64,000 nt of DNA from Dietzia sp. JS16-p6b (GTDB lineage Bacteria; Actinomycetota; Actinomycetes; Mycobacteriales; Mycobacteriaceae), in contig NZ_CP024869.1 in the NCBI RefSeq assembly GCF_003052165.1, positions 620,001 through 684,000 on the forward strand, given 5' to 3'. How positions within the stretch are numbered: position 1 is the stretch's first letter; every line of letters begins with the position of its first letter. A model generated the notes under the pieces. It saw only the letters and a list, made by a program, of their open reading frames with translations. It was not told where the DNA came from and did not search any database. This document shows positions 27,695 through 37,140 of this stretch, piece after piece. The translations under genes were made by a program, and so were the position numbers.

Positions 27695-28564
27695 TCAGCC
27701 CGGCAGGGAATAGATATCGCCGGCCCTCACCATCAACCCGTCGGCCACGAGCGAGTCGAGAGCCCGTTCGCGCTGGGCCGGATCGGGCCACACCGCGTCG
27801 AGCCGGTCCCGTCCCGCCGTGCCGTCGCCGTCGCGCAGGACGTCGAGGAGTAGTCCGCGGACCTGGCGATCGGTTCCGACGAAGGTCTGGGTGCGGCGCC
27901 GTGGCCCGTCCCATTCGGGCCTACCGGCGGCCAGCCACGCGCACGACGGGGCCAGGGGGCAGTCGTCGCATCGCGGCGCCCGGGCCGTGCAGACCAACGC
28001 GCCGAGCTCCATCAGGGCCACGGAGAAGGCGACCGCCCGTTCGCGGCCCGGCGGCAGCAGGGCGTCGACCGCCGAGAGGTCCCGACGGGCGGACGGCGGC
28101 CCCGCCTCGGCCGCCCCTCCCACCGCCCGGGCGACGACCCGCCGCACGTTGGTGTCGACCACCGGGACGCGTTGGCCGTGGGCGAAACACGCCACCGCGC
28201 GGGCGGTGTAGTCGCCGACCCCGGGGAGGCCGAGCAGGTCGTCGACGTCGGTGGGGACCTCGCCACCGTGCTGTTCGACGACGGCGAGCGCGCATTCCCG
28301 CAGTCGGAGGGCACGGCGCGGGTAACCGAGTTTGCCCCACATCCGGATGACCTCGGCGGCCGGCGCCGCGGCGAGCTCGGCCGGGCCGGGCCACCGCTCG
28401 AGCCACGCCCGCCAGACGGGCTCCACGCGGGCGACAGGGGTCTGCTGACTCATGACCTCGCAGAGCAGGATCTCCCACGCACCGACCTCCGGCCCGCGCC
28501 AGGGCAGGGGGCGCCCGGCGCGCTCGAACCAGGACAGCAGGGCAGAGGGGTCGACAGAGGTCAC
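27695..28564 (-). CDS. mutY: A/G-specific adenine DNA glycosylase
   Basis: Removes adenine opposite 8-oxoguanine. It has the MutY core: the catalytic Glu in CEVMSQQTPV, the helix-hairpin-helix LPGVGDYTARAV, the catalytic Asp in VPVVDTNVRRVVARAV, and the Fe-S cluster pattern C-x6-C-x2-C-x5-C (VCTARAPRCDDCPLAPSC). GTG 28564 gives 289 residues; TTG 28594 is possible but would leave nine bases to the divergent can start. The MutT-like C-terminal domain is short, as in mycobacterial forms. Confidence 0.95.
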   Translation of the reverse strand: MTSVDPSALLSWFERAGRPLPWRGPEVGAWEILLCEVMSQQTPVARVEPVWRAWLERWPGPAELAAAPAAEVIRMWGKLGYPRRALRLRECALAVVEQHGGEVPTDVDDLLGLPGVGDYTARAVACFAHGQRVPVVDTNVRRVVARAVGGAAEAGPPSARRDLSAVDALLPPGRERAVAFSVALMELGALVCTARAPRCDDCPLAPSCAWLAAGRPEWDGPRRRTQTFVGTDRQVRGLLLDVLRDGDGTAGRDRLDAVWPDPAQRERALDSLVADGLMVRAGDIYSLPG

Positions 28565-28602
28565 CGTGCGCCCGTCAGACCGCGGTGTGCACAATATGAG
28601 TC

Positions 28603-29256
28603 ATGCCTCATACCGATCCCATCAAGGCCTGGGCCTCCCTCCGTGACGGTAACCATCGATTCGTCGGGGGCGAGATGCGTCATCCCGGTCAGAATACCGA
28701 GCACCGCCAGACCCTGGTCGCCGCGCAGAACCCCAAGGCCGTGCTCTTCGGGTGCTCGGACTCCCGGGTCGCCGCGGAGATCATCTTCGACCAGGGACTC
28801 GGGGACCTCTTCGTGATCCGAACCGCGGGCCACATCAGCGATTCGGCGGTGCTCGGGTCGATCGAGTACGCGGTCCACGTGCTCGAGACCCCGTTGATCG
28901 TGGTTCTCGGCCACGACAGCTGCGGAGCCGTCAAGGCCACGGTCGACGCGCTCAACACCGGGGAGATCCCTCCCGGTTTCCTGCGGGACGTCGTCGAGAA
29001 GGTCTCGCCCTCGATCCTCAACGGGCGTCGCGAGGGACTCAGTGCGATCGACGATTTCGAGGCCCGACACGTCCTCGAAACCGGCCAACTTCTCAAGCAG
29101 CGGTCCAAGATCATCAGCGACCGGATCGACGAGGGGAGGTTGGCCATCGTCGGCGTCACCTACAAGCTCTCCGACGGCCACGCGTACCTGCGCAGCGTGT
29201 TGGGAGATGTCGACGACATCCCCCACGGCCCGGGTGAGGAGATGATCGCGGTCTAG
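28603..29256 (+). CDS. can: Beta-class carbonic anhydrase
   Basis: Interconverts CO2 and bicarbonate in the cytosol. The 217-residue protein shows the beta-class zinc site: Cys51 and Asp53 in GCSDSR, His104 and Cys107 in GHDSCGAV. The ATG lies close to the divergent mutY; CACAAT seven bases upstream could be a -10 box of a leaderless message. Orthologue of Rv3588c by sequence and position. Confidence 0.95.
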   Translation: MPHTDPIKAWASLRDGNHRFVGGEMRHPGQNTEHRQTLVAAQNPKAVLFGCSDSRVAAEIIFDQGLGDLFVIRTAGHISDSAVLGSIEYAVHVLETPLIVVLGHDSCGAVKATVDALNTGEIPPGFLRDVVEKVSPSILNGRREGLSAIDDFEARHVLETGQLLKQRSKIISDRIDEGRLAIVGVTYKLSDGHAYLRSVLGDVDDIPHGPGEEMIAV

Positions 29257-29312
29257 GGACACGCCGCGAGGGGGATCGGGTGCGGCGCCGACCCGGCTCT
29301 AGAGTTGGACCC

Positions 29313-29960
29313 GTGCACGAACCCCAGGGCTCCCTTCCGCGCGAGGTCTATGTGCGTCGCCGCGTCGCCGCGGTCGCCATAGCGGTCGTCGCGGTCCTGG
29401 CCGTGGTGCTGGCACTCTTCCTCGCCTCCAGGGACAGTGGCACGGACACCCAGGACTCGGCGACCGGCGGCGAGGTCGACTCGGCCGAGCCGGCCACCAC
29501 CACCGAGACCACGACCACGGAGACCACCCGGGACGACGGCGGCGCCTCGCGGGGCCGGTGCGCGGACGAGGACCTGAGCCTGGAGGTCTGGCCCGCCGAG
29601 CCCAACGTCGCGGTGGGGCAGGATGTCCGGTTCTTCGTCAACATCCTCAACACCTCCGACACCACGTGCGATCGCGACCTCTCCGAGGCGCCGCTGTCCT
29701 TCGAGGTCTACCGTCTGGACACCAACGTCAAGGTGTGGTCGAGCATCGACTGCACCACCCCCCGTGAGGACGACGAGGTGGAGCTCCGCCCCGGTGAGCC
29801 CGAGCCCCGCCAGATCGACTGGACCGGCCGCCGTTCCGCGGAGGGCGCCTGCACGGAAGCGGACCGGACCCCTGTCGAGGTCGGCGCCTACCAGGTGTAC
29901 GCGCTGGTCGGGAACGTCTTCAGCCCGGCGGCCACCTTCAACGTGGTCGAGGGAGGCTGA
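29313..29960 (+). CDS. Membrane-anchored exported protein (Rv3587c-like)
   Basis: The 215-residue protein has a short cytoplasmic N-terminus, one transmembrane helix (about 22-42), a Thr/Glu-rich linker (TTTETTTTETT), and an extracellular beta-rich domain of about 130 residues containing four Cys that could form two disulfides (GRCADED, TTCDRD, IDCTT, GACTE). No function is known. GTG 29313 follows TAGAGT (29300-29305) by seven bases, suggesting a leaderless transcript. Its place beside can and disA is that of Rv3587c. Confidence 0.8.
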   Translation: MHEPQGSLPREVYVRRRVAAVAIAVVAVLAVVLALFLASRDSGTDTQDSATGGEVDSAEPATTTETTTTETTRDDGGASRGRCADEDLSLEVWPAEPNVAVGQDVRFFVNILNTSDTTCDRDLSEAPLSFEVYRLDTNVKVWSSIDCTTPREDDEVELRPGEPEPRQIDWTGRRSAEGACTEADRTPVEVGAYQVYALVGNVFSPAATFNVVEGG

Positions 29961-30002
29961 CCCCGGGCGGCGGGCCCCTCTGCCCCTGGGACGACCCCGG
30001 CG

Positions 30003-31097
30003 CTAGGACGACCCCAGGCCGGTCAGCCACTGACGAAGGTGCCTGGCCCAGAGGGCTCCGACGCCCTCCACGTCCGCGAAGTCGGTCTGTTCGGCGGCGA
30101 GCAGTGCCGGCACCGAGCCGAATCGCTCCACCAGGGCCGAGATCTGCACGGGTCGGAGCCTGGGGATGTGGGCGAGCATCCGGTGTCCACGTGCGGTGAC
30201 GTGCTCGTCCAGGTCCTCTGGCTCGGCGGGCAGGCCGAGGCAGCGCGCGACGGGGCCGGGCAGGAGGAGATCGGCGTCACTCAGCGCCGCCAGTCGCTCG
30301 AGCCCGGTCGCCACCTGCTCGGCGGTGGGGACCGTGCTCCCTTCCGCGGGATCCACCGCGACGTGGTCGGCGACGAGGCCCCACAGTTCGTTCGGGGTGT
30401 CGGCCAGCAACTCCTCGAGCTGGAGTGTGGTCTGGCGCCCGTACTCGCCCATCTCCACCGCGAGCTCGGCGAGTTCGGCACCCAGACGGTCCAGCCGGAC
30501 CAGCCGTTGGGCCATCGTCACGACGTCGCGGACGGACGCGTACCCGCCGAGCTCCGCGCGGTCGAGCCGGTCGCGGGCCCGGGCGGTGCGGGCGCCGTGT
30601 CGCTCCATGGTGGCCACCGTCTGGTCCGCCCGGGCCAGCAGGACCACGGGGTCGGCCAGGACGCGGGCCTGCCCGCCCGCGTAGACGGTCACCGTCGTCA
30701 TCGAGGCGGAGACCGCCACCGACGGGACACCGGTGTGCAGGGCGGTCCGTTCGGCCGCGCGGTGCCGGGTCCCGGTCTCGACCGCCGGCAGGGTGGGATC
30801 GGGCACGAGGTGGACGTTGGCGTGGGTGATCCGCTCGCCGTCCGAGGACAGGACCACGGCTCCGTCCATCTTGCTCAGTTCGCGCAGCCTGGCCGGTGTG
30901 AACTCGACGTCCAGCGTGACACCGCCGTCGCATATCTCCCTGACGGCGGGGTCATCGCCCAGCACGATGAGACCACCGGTGCCGCTGCGACGGATGCGGT
31001 CCAGTGCCTCACGCAGCGGGGTGCCGGGGGACAGGCGCCGGAGGACGGCCCGGACGGGTGCGTCGACGGGGGTCCCGTCCGTGGCGCGGGGGGCCAG
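30003..31097 (-). CDS. disA: DNA integrity scanning protein / diadenylate cyclase DisA
   Basis: Makes the second messenger c-di-AMP and scans DNA. The DAC domain carries both signature motifs, KMDGAVVL and GTRHRAAERTAL, followed by the helical spine and a C-terminal HhH DNA-binding domain (LVERFGSVPALLAAEQTDFADVEGVGALWARHL). The N-terminus is uncertain: the frame has no ATG, GTG or TTG between the lpqE stop and the core, and CTG 31097 is given as the likeliest boundary by homology. ATG 31289 in frame would overlap lpqE by 182 bases. radA, which precedes disA in mycobacteria, is absent. Confidence 0.88.
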   Translation of the reverse strand: MAPRATDGTPVDAPVRAVLRRLSPGTPLREALDRIRRSGTGGLIVLGDDPAVREICDGGVTLDVEFTPARLRELSKMDGAVVLSSDGERITHANVHLVPDPTLPAVETGTRHRAAERTALHTGVPSVAVSASMTTVTVYAGGQARVLADPVVLLARADQTVATMERHGARTARARDRLDRAELGGYASVRDVVTMAQRLVRLDRLGAELAELAVEMGEYGRQTTLQLEELLADTPNELWGLVADHVAVDPAEGSTVPTAEQVATGLERLAALSDADLLLPGPVARCLGLPAEPEDLDEHVTARGHRMLAHIPRLRPVQISALVERFGSVPALLAAEQTDFADVEGVGALWARHLRQWLTGLGSS

Positions 31098-31107
31098 GGC
31101 GGACGTC

Positions 31108-31671
31108 TCAGTGCCCCTCTGCGTGGGTCTCGACCGGGCGGGTGTACTCGTCGCTGGGCGGGACCTCGGCGATGACGGCGGCGGACATCTCGATCTGATC
31201 GCCGTTGGAGAACGACACGGTGGCGGGTACAGAGGTCCCGATCCGGAGGTCGTCGGAGTCGGGCAGCGTGGCGGTGCTGCGCTCGACACAGAGGTCGTCC
31301 CGCGCGGGGACGGGCTCGACGTCGGCCGCCGGCGAGACGATCAGGGAGCATCCGCGTTCCAGCGGCTGTGTCTCGCCGAGCTGCGCCTCCATCCCGTCGA
31401 TCTCGATCCGGTCGAGGGAGATCGACTCGCCCATGCCGGTCCCGGTGAAGGAGGCGGCGAACCCGAGACGCGCCTCGCCCTCCTCGGGGAGGACCACCAC
31501 GAGATCGTTGACGTGGAGCTCGCCCGCGGAACCCTGCCCGCCGTCCACCGCGGCGACCTGGTTGGCCGTCTGGGAGACCTGCCCGGCGCCACACGCGGAC
31601 AAACCGACGGCGGTACCCACGGCCAGGACTACGAGCGCGGTGCGGCGCAGGCCGGTGTTCGGTGAAGTCAC
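31108..31671 (-). CDS. lpqE: LpqE-like lipoprotein
   Basis: The 187-residue protein has a lipoprotein signal (TAVGLSAC, Cys near residue 27) and an immunoglobulin-like domain of about 150 residues with the pattern LHVNDLVVVLP and VSFSNGDQIEMSAAVI, as in Rv3584. Function is not established; the fold resembles periplasmic copper-chaperone-like DUF461 proteins, but the Met/His copper ligands are not apparent. GTG 31671 follows GAGGAG. Position between disA and divergent carD matches M. tuberculosis except that radA is missing in between. Confidence 0.82.
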   Translation of the reverse strand: MTSPNTGLRRTALVVLAVGTAVGLSACGAGQVSQTANQVAAVDGGQGSAGELHVNDLVVVLPEEGEARLGFAASFTGTGMGESISLDRIEIDGMEAQLGETQPLERGCSLIVSPAADVEPVPARDDLCVERSTATLPDSDDLRIGTSVPATVSFSNGDQIEMSAAVIAEVPPSDEYTRPVETHAEGH

Positions 31672-31835
31672 GTCAGGCTCCTCGGGGGATGGTCGTTCTC
31701 AGGCCGGTCTCATCGTAGTCCACGGCTGGTCGTGACCGGCGTCAGAGTGCGCTCCCGGCACCCCCCGGATGCGGCGCCCCCGCCGTACGGGTTTCTGACC
31801 TGCACAAACGGAAAACCCCAGCGCTGAGGGCGTGC

Positions 31836-31841
31836 TAAGAT
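31836..31841 (+). promoter_or_regulatory. Promoter -10 box of carD
   Basis: TAAGAT lies 28 bases before the carD start, followed by an AAAGGGGAAA ribosome site. The 197-base region between lpqE and carD otherwise holds only the divergent promoters; no clear -35 element was found. Confidence 0.55.
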
Positions 31842-31868
31842 GTCTCAGTCGAAAGGGGAAAGCCACTC

Positions 31869-32363
31869 ATGGAGTTCAAGGTCGGCGACACTGTCGTCTA
31901 CCCGCATCACGGCGCCGCTAGTATCCAGGCGATCGAGATGCGGACGGTCAAGGGCACCGAGAAGGAATACCTCGTCCTCAAGGTTTCACAGGGCGATCTC
32001 ACGGTCCGGGTTCCGGCCGAGAACGCCGAGTACGTGGGCGTGCGTGACGTGGTCGACGAGGCGGGGCTCGACAAGGTCTTCGACGTCCTGCGCACTGAGC
32101 ACGCCGAGGAGCCGACCAACTGGTCCCGCCGGTACAAGGCGAACGGCGAGAAGCTGGCCTCGGGGGACGTGAACAAGGTCGCCGAGGTCGTCCGCGATCT
32201 GTGGCGTCGTGACCTGGACCGTGGTCTGTCCGCCGGTGAGAAGCGGATGCTCGCGAAGGCACGGCAGGTGCTGGTGGGCGAACTCGCGTTGGCCGACCGC
32301 GCCGATGAGCACCGCGCCGACGAGCTCCTCGAGCAGGTGCTGTCCGCCGCCACCCCCGCCTGA
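31869..32363 (+). CDS. carD: RNA polymerase-binding transcription factor CarD
   Basis: Binds the beta subunit and stabilises open complexes, especially at rRNA promoters. The 164-residue protein has the N-terminal RNAP-interaction (Tudor-like) domain ([18 protein letters not shown]) and the helical DNA-binding domain with the conserved Trp (DLWRRDL). Length equals M. tuberculosis CarD (162). Followed, 13 bases after its stop, by the ispDF frame. Confidence 0.97.
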   Translation: MEFKVGDTVVYPHHGAASIQAIEMRTVKGTEKEYLVLKVSQGDLTVRVPAENAEYVGVRDVVDEAGLDKVFDVLRTEHAEEPTNWSRRYKANGEKLASGDVNKVAEVVRDLWRRDLDRGLSAGEKRMLAKARQVLVGELALADRADEHRADELLEQVLSAATPA

Positions 32364-32376
32364 CGCGACCGCGGGG

Positions 32377-33654
32377 GTGACTCGATCCGCGCAGGAGCTC
32401 AGTGATGGCAGTGGCCACCCGCCCCCCACGGGCAGGGTGGCCGCCGTCGTTCCCGCGGCGGGCTCCGGACTGCGCCTGGGTGCGGGGGTCCCCAAGGCCT
32501 TCGTCGAGCTGTCGGGTCGGACCATGCTCGAGCGGGCCGTCTCCGGTCTGTTGGCGAGCGGGGCGGTCGACGACGTCGTGGTGGTGGTCCCCGAGGACCG
32601 GGTCGCGGAGTCGGAGCTGCTGCTCGCGCCTCTCCGGTCCGGCGAACACCTCGTTCTCGTTGCGGTGGGCGGGCCGCAACGCACCGACTCGGTCCGTAAC
32701 GGTCTGGCGGTCCTCACCGCCACCCTCGAGGGGTCGGGGTCGCCGGTCCACGACGTCGTGCTGGTCCACGACGCGGCACGCTGCCTGACCCCGGCCGCTC
32801 CGATCCTCCGGGTGGTGGAGGCGGTCCGATCGGGCGAGGGTGCGGTGGTCCCCGTCCTCCCCGTGGTCGACACCGTCAAGGAGGTCGACGCCGCCGGTTA
32901 CGTGGTGGGCACGCCCGATCGCGGAGCTCTCCGAGCCGTTCAGACGCCGCAGGGCTTCGCGCCCTACGTGCTGCTGGCGGCCTACGATGCGGCCGGTGAC
33001 GTGGCCACCGACGACGCCGGCCTGGTGGAGCGGCTGGGCAGGAGGGTGGCAACCGTGGCGGGTGATCCGCTCGCCTTCAAGATCACCACCGCGTCGGACC
33101 ACGCGCGCGCCCAGGAGGAACTCCGTGACCAGCACGGGTTCCACGCACGCGAGAACCCGGAGGACCGTCCCGTGACCGGACCCGTGACCCCCCGCGTCGG
33201 TATCGGCACCGACGCCCACCAGGTTCAACCCGGCAAGAAGTGCATGATGGCCTGCCTGCATTTCCCCGACGACGACGGGTGCGAGGGCCACTCCGACGGA
33301 GACGTGGTGGCCCACTCACTGGTCGACGCGCTGTTGTCCGCCGCCGGTCTCGGCGACCTCGGAACCCTGGTCGGCACCGGACGCCCCGAGTACGACGACG
33401 TCTCCGGTGAGCGTCTCCTGCGTGAAGCGGTGGCGGAGGTGACCGGCCAGGGGTGGACGATCGGTAACGCCGCCGTGCAGATGGTCGGTAACCGACCCAA
33501 GATGGGCCCGCGGCGGCTCGAGGCCCAGGACACCCTCTCGGCGATCATCGGCGCCCCGGTGTCCGTCTCGGCCACCACGACCGACGGGATGGGCTTCACC
33601 GGCCGCGGCGAGGGGGTCTCTGCGGTGGCGACGGCTCTGCTGTTCCGGAGCTGA
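32377..33654 (+). CDS. ispDF: Fused IspD-IspF of the methylerythritol phosphate pathway
   Basis: One open frame of 425 codons encodes both enzymes. Residues about 21-250 are the MEP cytidylyltransferase ([41 protein letters not shown]); residues about 268-425 are MECDP synthase ([39 protein letters not shown]). In mycobacteria these are separate genes. An excellent GGAGGA site with a GTG seven bases further (33172) lies at the junction, so IspF may also be made alone. The N-terminus is uncertain: GTG 32377 or 32437 are in frame, while ATG 32405 with a good AGGAG is one base out of frame before a C6 run. Confidence 0.9.
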   Translation: MTRSAQELSDGSGHPPPTGRVAAVVPAAGSGLRLGAGVPKAFVELSGRTMLERAVSGLLASGAVDDVVVVVPEDRVAESELLLAPLRSGEHLVLVAVGGPQRTDSVRNGLAVLTATLEGSGSPVHDVVLVHDAARCLTPAAPILRVVEAVRSGEGAVVPVLPVVDTVKEVDAAGYVVGTPDRGALRAVQTPQGFAPYVLLAAYDAAGDVATDDAGLVERLGRRVATVAGDPLAFKITTASDHARAQEELRDQHGFHARENPEDRPVTGPVTPRVGIGTDAHQVQPGKKCMMACLHFPDDDGCEGHSDGDVVAHSLVDALLSAAGLGDLGTLVGTGRPEYDDVSGERLLREAVAEVTGQGWTIGNAAVQMVGNRPKMGPRRLEAQDTLSAIIGAPVSVSATTTDGMGFTGRGEGVSAVATALLFRS

Positions 33655-33696
33655 CGAAGCGGGCACGAGGAGGCGTCACCGGTAGACTCGATCCCC

Positions 33697-35112
33697 GTGA
33701 CGCTCCAGCTGTACGACACCGCCACCCGCTCCCTCCGGGAGTTCACCCCTGTCCGGGAGGGTCACGCGTCGGTCTACCTCTGTGGAGCCACCCCGCAGTC
33801 CGTGCCGCACATCGGCCACGTCCGGTCGGGGGTCGCCTTCGACATCCTGCGCCGATGGCTGCTGGGATGCGGTTACGACGTGGCGTTCGTCCGCAACGTC
33901 ACGGACATCGACGACAAGATCCTCACCAAGGCCGCGGAGAACGGGCGGCCGTGGTGGGAATGGGTCGCCACGCACGAGCGGGAGTTCACCAGGGCCTATG
34001 ACGCGCTGGGCGTCCTGCCGCCGTCCACGGAGCCCCGGGCCACCGGACACGTCACCCAGATGATCGACTACATGGAGCGGCTCATCGAGCGCGGTTACGC
34101 GTACCCGGCCGAGGGCAGCGTGTACTTCGACGTCGCGGCCTGGTCGGCCGCCCCCGAAGGCGACTACGGGCACCTCTCGGGACACCGGCTCGACGAGGTC
34201 GACCAGGGCGAGGGGGCCGACCTGCGGGGTAAACGAGACCCCCGCGATTTCGCGCTGTGGAAGGCGGCCAAACCCGGGGAGCCGAGCTGGCCGACCCCGT
34301 GGGGAGAGGGCCGGCCCGGCTGGCACCTCGAGTGTTCGGCGATGGCCACCTGGTACCTCGGTCACACCTTCGACATCCACGGCGGCGGCCTGGACCTGCA
34401 GTTCCCTCATCACGAGAACGAGGCCGCCCAGTCCCACGCGGCCGGTGACGGCTTCGCCCGGTACTGGCTGCACAACGGGTGGGTGACCATGGCCGGGGAG
34501 AAGATGAGCAAGTCGCTGGGTAACGTCCTCAGCGTCCCGAACATCCTCACCGTGGTGCGCCCCGTCGAGCTGCGCTACTACCTCGGCAGTGCCCACTACC
34601 GGTCCATGCTCGAGTACTCACCGGAGGCGTTGCAGGAGGCCGCTGCCGGATACCGCAGGATAGAGACCTTTATCCGGCGCGTGGCCGAGGTCGTCCCGGA
34701 GATACCCGTCGGCGAGTGGACCGACGGATTCGCCGCGGCGATGGACGACGATCTCGGGGTCCCGGCCGCGCTGGCGGAGATCCACGGCGCGGTGCGCAGG
34801 GGGAACACGGCCCTGGCCGCCGGTGATCACGACTCGGCGCTGTCCGCCGCGTCGGCCGTCCGGGCCATGACGGCGGTGCTGGGCGTGGATCCCCTCGACC
34901 CCCACTGGGTGGCCGCCGGCGGCGGCGACGACGCCGCGACCACCGCGCTCGACTCGCTCGTGCGCGCAGAACTCGAGGCGCGCGACATCGCGCGCTCGAA
35001 TAAGGACTTCGCCACCGCCGACGCGATCCGGGACCGACTGGTCGCGGCCGGCGTCGAGGTGACAGACACCGCGGACGGCCAGAAATGGTCGCTCGCCAAT
35101 CGGAAGGACTGA
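33697..35112 (+). CDS. cysS: Cysteine-tRNA ligase
   Basis: Class I synthetase of 471 residues: zinc-binding Cys in [18 protein letters not shown] with the HIGH motif, [30 protein letters not shown], and the KMSKS motif in [12 protein letters not shown]. Gene order carD-ispD-ispF-cysS-rlmB equals that of mycobacteria. GTG 33697 lies eight bases after TAGACT (33683-33688), so an additional leaderless start of transcription is likely. Confidence 0.97.
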   Translation: MTLQLYDTATRSLREFTPVREGHASVYLCGATPQSVPHIGHVRSGVAFDILRRWLLGCGYDVAFVRNVTDIDDKILTKAAENGRPWWEWVATHEREFTRAYDALGVLPPSTEPRATGHVTQMIDYMERLIERGYAYPAEGSVYFDVAAWSAAPEGDYGHLSGHRLDEVDQGEGADLRGKRDPRDFALWKAAKPGEPSWPTPWGEGRPGWHLECSAMATWYLGHTFDIHGGGLDLQFPHHENEAAQSHAAGDGFARYWLHNGWVTMAGEKMSKSLGNVLSVPNILTVVRPVELRYYLGSAHYRSMLEYSPEALQEAAAGYRRIETFIRRVAEVVPEIPVGEWTDGFAAAMDDDLGVPAALAEIHGAVRRGNTALAAGDHDSALSAASAVRAMTAVLGVDPLDPHWVAAGGGDDAATTALDSLVRAELEARDIARSNKDFATADAIRDRLVAAGVEVTDTADGQKWSLANRKD

Positions 35113-35113
35113 C

Positions 35114-36082
35114 ATGGCGGGCAATTCGAGCCGACGCGGGGCGATCCGCAAGACCGGCACCAAGAAGGGCCAGGTCGTCGGATCCGGCGGCCAGCGGCGA
35201 CGGGGTCTCGAGGCCCGGGGGGCCACGCCCAAGGCGGAGGACCGCACGTATCACTCCGCACACCGCAAGGCCAAGGCCGCCTCGCGGAAGGCGGAGACGG
35301 CCCAGCAGCGCCGCCGGCACGCCCAGAAGCAGGCCGACGGCCCCGAATACGTGGTCGGGCGCAATCCGGTGGTGGAGTGTCTCCGGGCCGGCGTGCCCGC
35401 GACCGCCCTGTACGTGGCGGTCGGCTCGGAGGCCGACGAGCGACTGACCGAGGCCGTGCACCTGGCCGCCAACAAGGGCATCTCGATCCTCGAGGTGCCG
35501 CGCACCGATCTCGACCGCATGACGAGCAACGGCATGCACCAGGGCATCGGCCTGCAGGTGCCGCCGTACCAGTACACCGACCCCAAGGACCTCCTCGACA
35601 TCGCGATGGGGTCGTCGAGCCCCGCGCTGTTGGTCGCCCTCGACAACATCACAGACACCCGCAACCTCGGGGCCGTCATCAGATCGACGGCCGCGTTCGG
35701 CGGCCACGGCGTCCTGATCCCCGAGCGGCGCAGTGCGTCCATCACGGCAGTCGCGTGGCGTACCTCCGCGGGCGCTGCGGCCCGGCTGCCCGTCGCGCGT
35801 GCGACCAACCTCAACCGGACGCTTCTGGACTGGGCGAAGTCCGGAGTGCAGCTCGTGGGCCTGGACGCTGACGGCGACACCACCCTGGACAGTTACGACG
35901 GCACCGGGCCCACGGTCGTGGTGGTGGGCTCCGAGGGCAAGGGGCTCTCGCGGCTCGTGCGCGAGAACTGCGACTCGATCCTCTCGATCCCGATCTCCGG
36001 CGGGGTGGAGAGCCTCAACGCCTCGGTCGCGGCCGGAGTGGTGCTCTCCGAGTTCGCCCGCCAGCGTCGCGTGAAGGGCTGA
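35114..36082 (+). CDS. rlmB: 23S rRNA (guanosine-2'-O)-methyltransferase, TrmH/SpoU family
   Basis: The 322-residue protein has a basic disordered N-terminus of about 75 residues (Arg/Lys-rich), a substrate-binding L30e-like domain (about 78-155) and the SPOUT methyltransferase domain with the three family motifs: [27 protein letters not shown], and [18 protein letters not shown]. It methylates G2251-equivalent of 23S rRNA. It begins one base after the cysS stop. Confidence 0.94.
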   Translation: MAGNSSRRGAIRKTGTKKGQVVGSGGQRRRGLEARGATPKAEDRTYHSAHRKAKAASRKAETAQQRRRHAQKQADGPEYVVGRNPVVECLRAGVPATALYVAVGSEADERLTEAVHLAANKGISILEVPRTDLDRMTSNGMHQGIGLQVPPYQYTDPKDLLDIAMGSSSPALLVALDNITDTRNLGAVIRSTAAFGGHGVLIPERRSASITAVAWRTSAGAAARLPVARATNLNRTLLDWAKSGVQLVGLDADGDTTLDSYDGTGPTVVVVGSEGKGLSRLVRENCDSILSIPISGGVESLNASVAAGVVLSEFARQRRVKG

Positions 36083-36101
36083 CGGGGCCCGCACGTCCCA
36101 C

Positions 36102-37124
36102 TCAGGCCAGCGGGCGACGTGGCGACCGGCAGCGGTCGAACGTCGCCCGCGCGTACTCCCACGTCTCCTCCCCGTAGTAGAGGTGGCCGACGATCATGTA
36201 GAGCCCGGCGAACCGCTGGTAGGCCCACGCCCTGTCGAGAAAGGTCTCGTCGATCCTGCCGACGTAGCGCGCGAGCACCTCGTCGACGAAACGCGGGCCG
36301 TACTCGTACAGTTCGGCGAAGTCCACCGCCGGGTCGCCGAGGCACATGTCGGTGAAGTCGATGAGCCCCAACCGGCCCGGGGACGTGCGCGCATCCCAGT
36401 AGAGATGGCGCACGTAGACGTCGTTGTGCAGGAGGACCCGCGGGAGCAGGGTGGACTGGAGCGCGGCGACCTCGTCGCAGATCTCCCGCGCCGTCCGCAT
36501 CTCGTCCTCGGTGAACACCGCCGGGAGGTCGTTGGCCACGATCCCCCGCACGAAGTCCAGGTTCTCGGGTTGGTAGGAGTCCGGGACCCGGTCGAGCGGC
36601 GGGACCGACGTGTCGGCCCCGTGGAGCGCGGTGAGCAGTGCCCCGAGTTGGCCGGCGATCATCGTCCTGTCCGTCGTGGGCAGGGAACGGAGCAGGTCAG
36701 GGGTGAGCCGGTCCCCATACACCAGGGGGTACCCGGCGAATCCGCCGTCCGGGGGGACGTGCGTGTACCGGGGTATGGCGGCGTCGACACCGGCCGAGAG
36801 GTGGTCGAGGACCGCTGCCTCGTGGGGGAGACGCGCGAGCGCCTGCTCGTCCGTGGGGAACCGGAACACCAGGTCCCGGTGCCCGAGCGAGTCGGCGCCG
36901 CGGCAGCCGTGGCACATCACCACCACGTGGTCCCAGCCCTCGTCGATCCACTGCGACGACTCCCAGGCGAGGGCGGGGAAGGCGGCGCGGATCGCGTCGA
37001 GCGCAGCGCCGCGGTCGGCCGGGGAGACGGGGTCGTACGGGGCGACGGTGTCGTCGGCGGCGGCGGCGGAGCGGGGGTCGCGGTGAGGGTCGGGATCGAC
37101 GGGCACCCGTCCGACGGTAGTCAC
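36102..37124 (-). CDS. Aminoglycoside phosphotransferase-family kinase, substrate unknown
   Basis: The 340-residue protein has the APH fold: a nucleotide-binding N-lobe with LVFRFPTDEQALARLPHE, a catalytic loop HNDVYVRHLYW (Brenner-type, with His at the usual Asn position) and the metal-binding LIDFTDMCLGDPAVDFAEL. Such enzymes phosphorylate aminoglycosides, macrolides or small metabolites; nothing here allows a choice. GTG 37124 has no clear ribosome site and another GTG occurs six codons later. It converges with rlmB. Confidence 0.8.
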   Translation of the reverse strand: MTTVGRVPVDPDPHRDPRSAAAADDTVAPYDPVSPADRGAALDAIRAAFPALAWESSQWIDEGWDHVVVMCHGCRGADSLGHRDLVFRFPTDEQALARLPHEAAVLDHLSAGVDAAIPRYTHVPPDGGFAGYPLVYGDRLTPDLLRSLPTTDRTMIAGQLGALLTALHGADTSVPPLDRVPDSYQPENLDFVRGIVANDLPAVFTEDEMRTAREICDEVAALQSTLLPRVLLHNDVYVRHLYWDARTSPGRLGLIDFTDMCLGDPAVDFAELYEYGPRFVDEVLARYVGRIDETFLDRAWAYQRFAGLYMIVGHLYYGEETWEYARATFDRCRSPRRPLA

Positions 37125-37140
37125 ACGGGCCGGACGGCGC

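Noticed and set aside
31098-31289. In-frame ATG 31289 as start of disA
   Set aside because: It would overlap lpqE by 182 bases and the added residues are Ser/Pro/Arg-rich and unlike any DisA.
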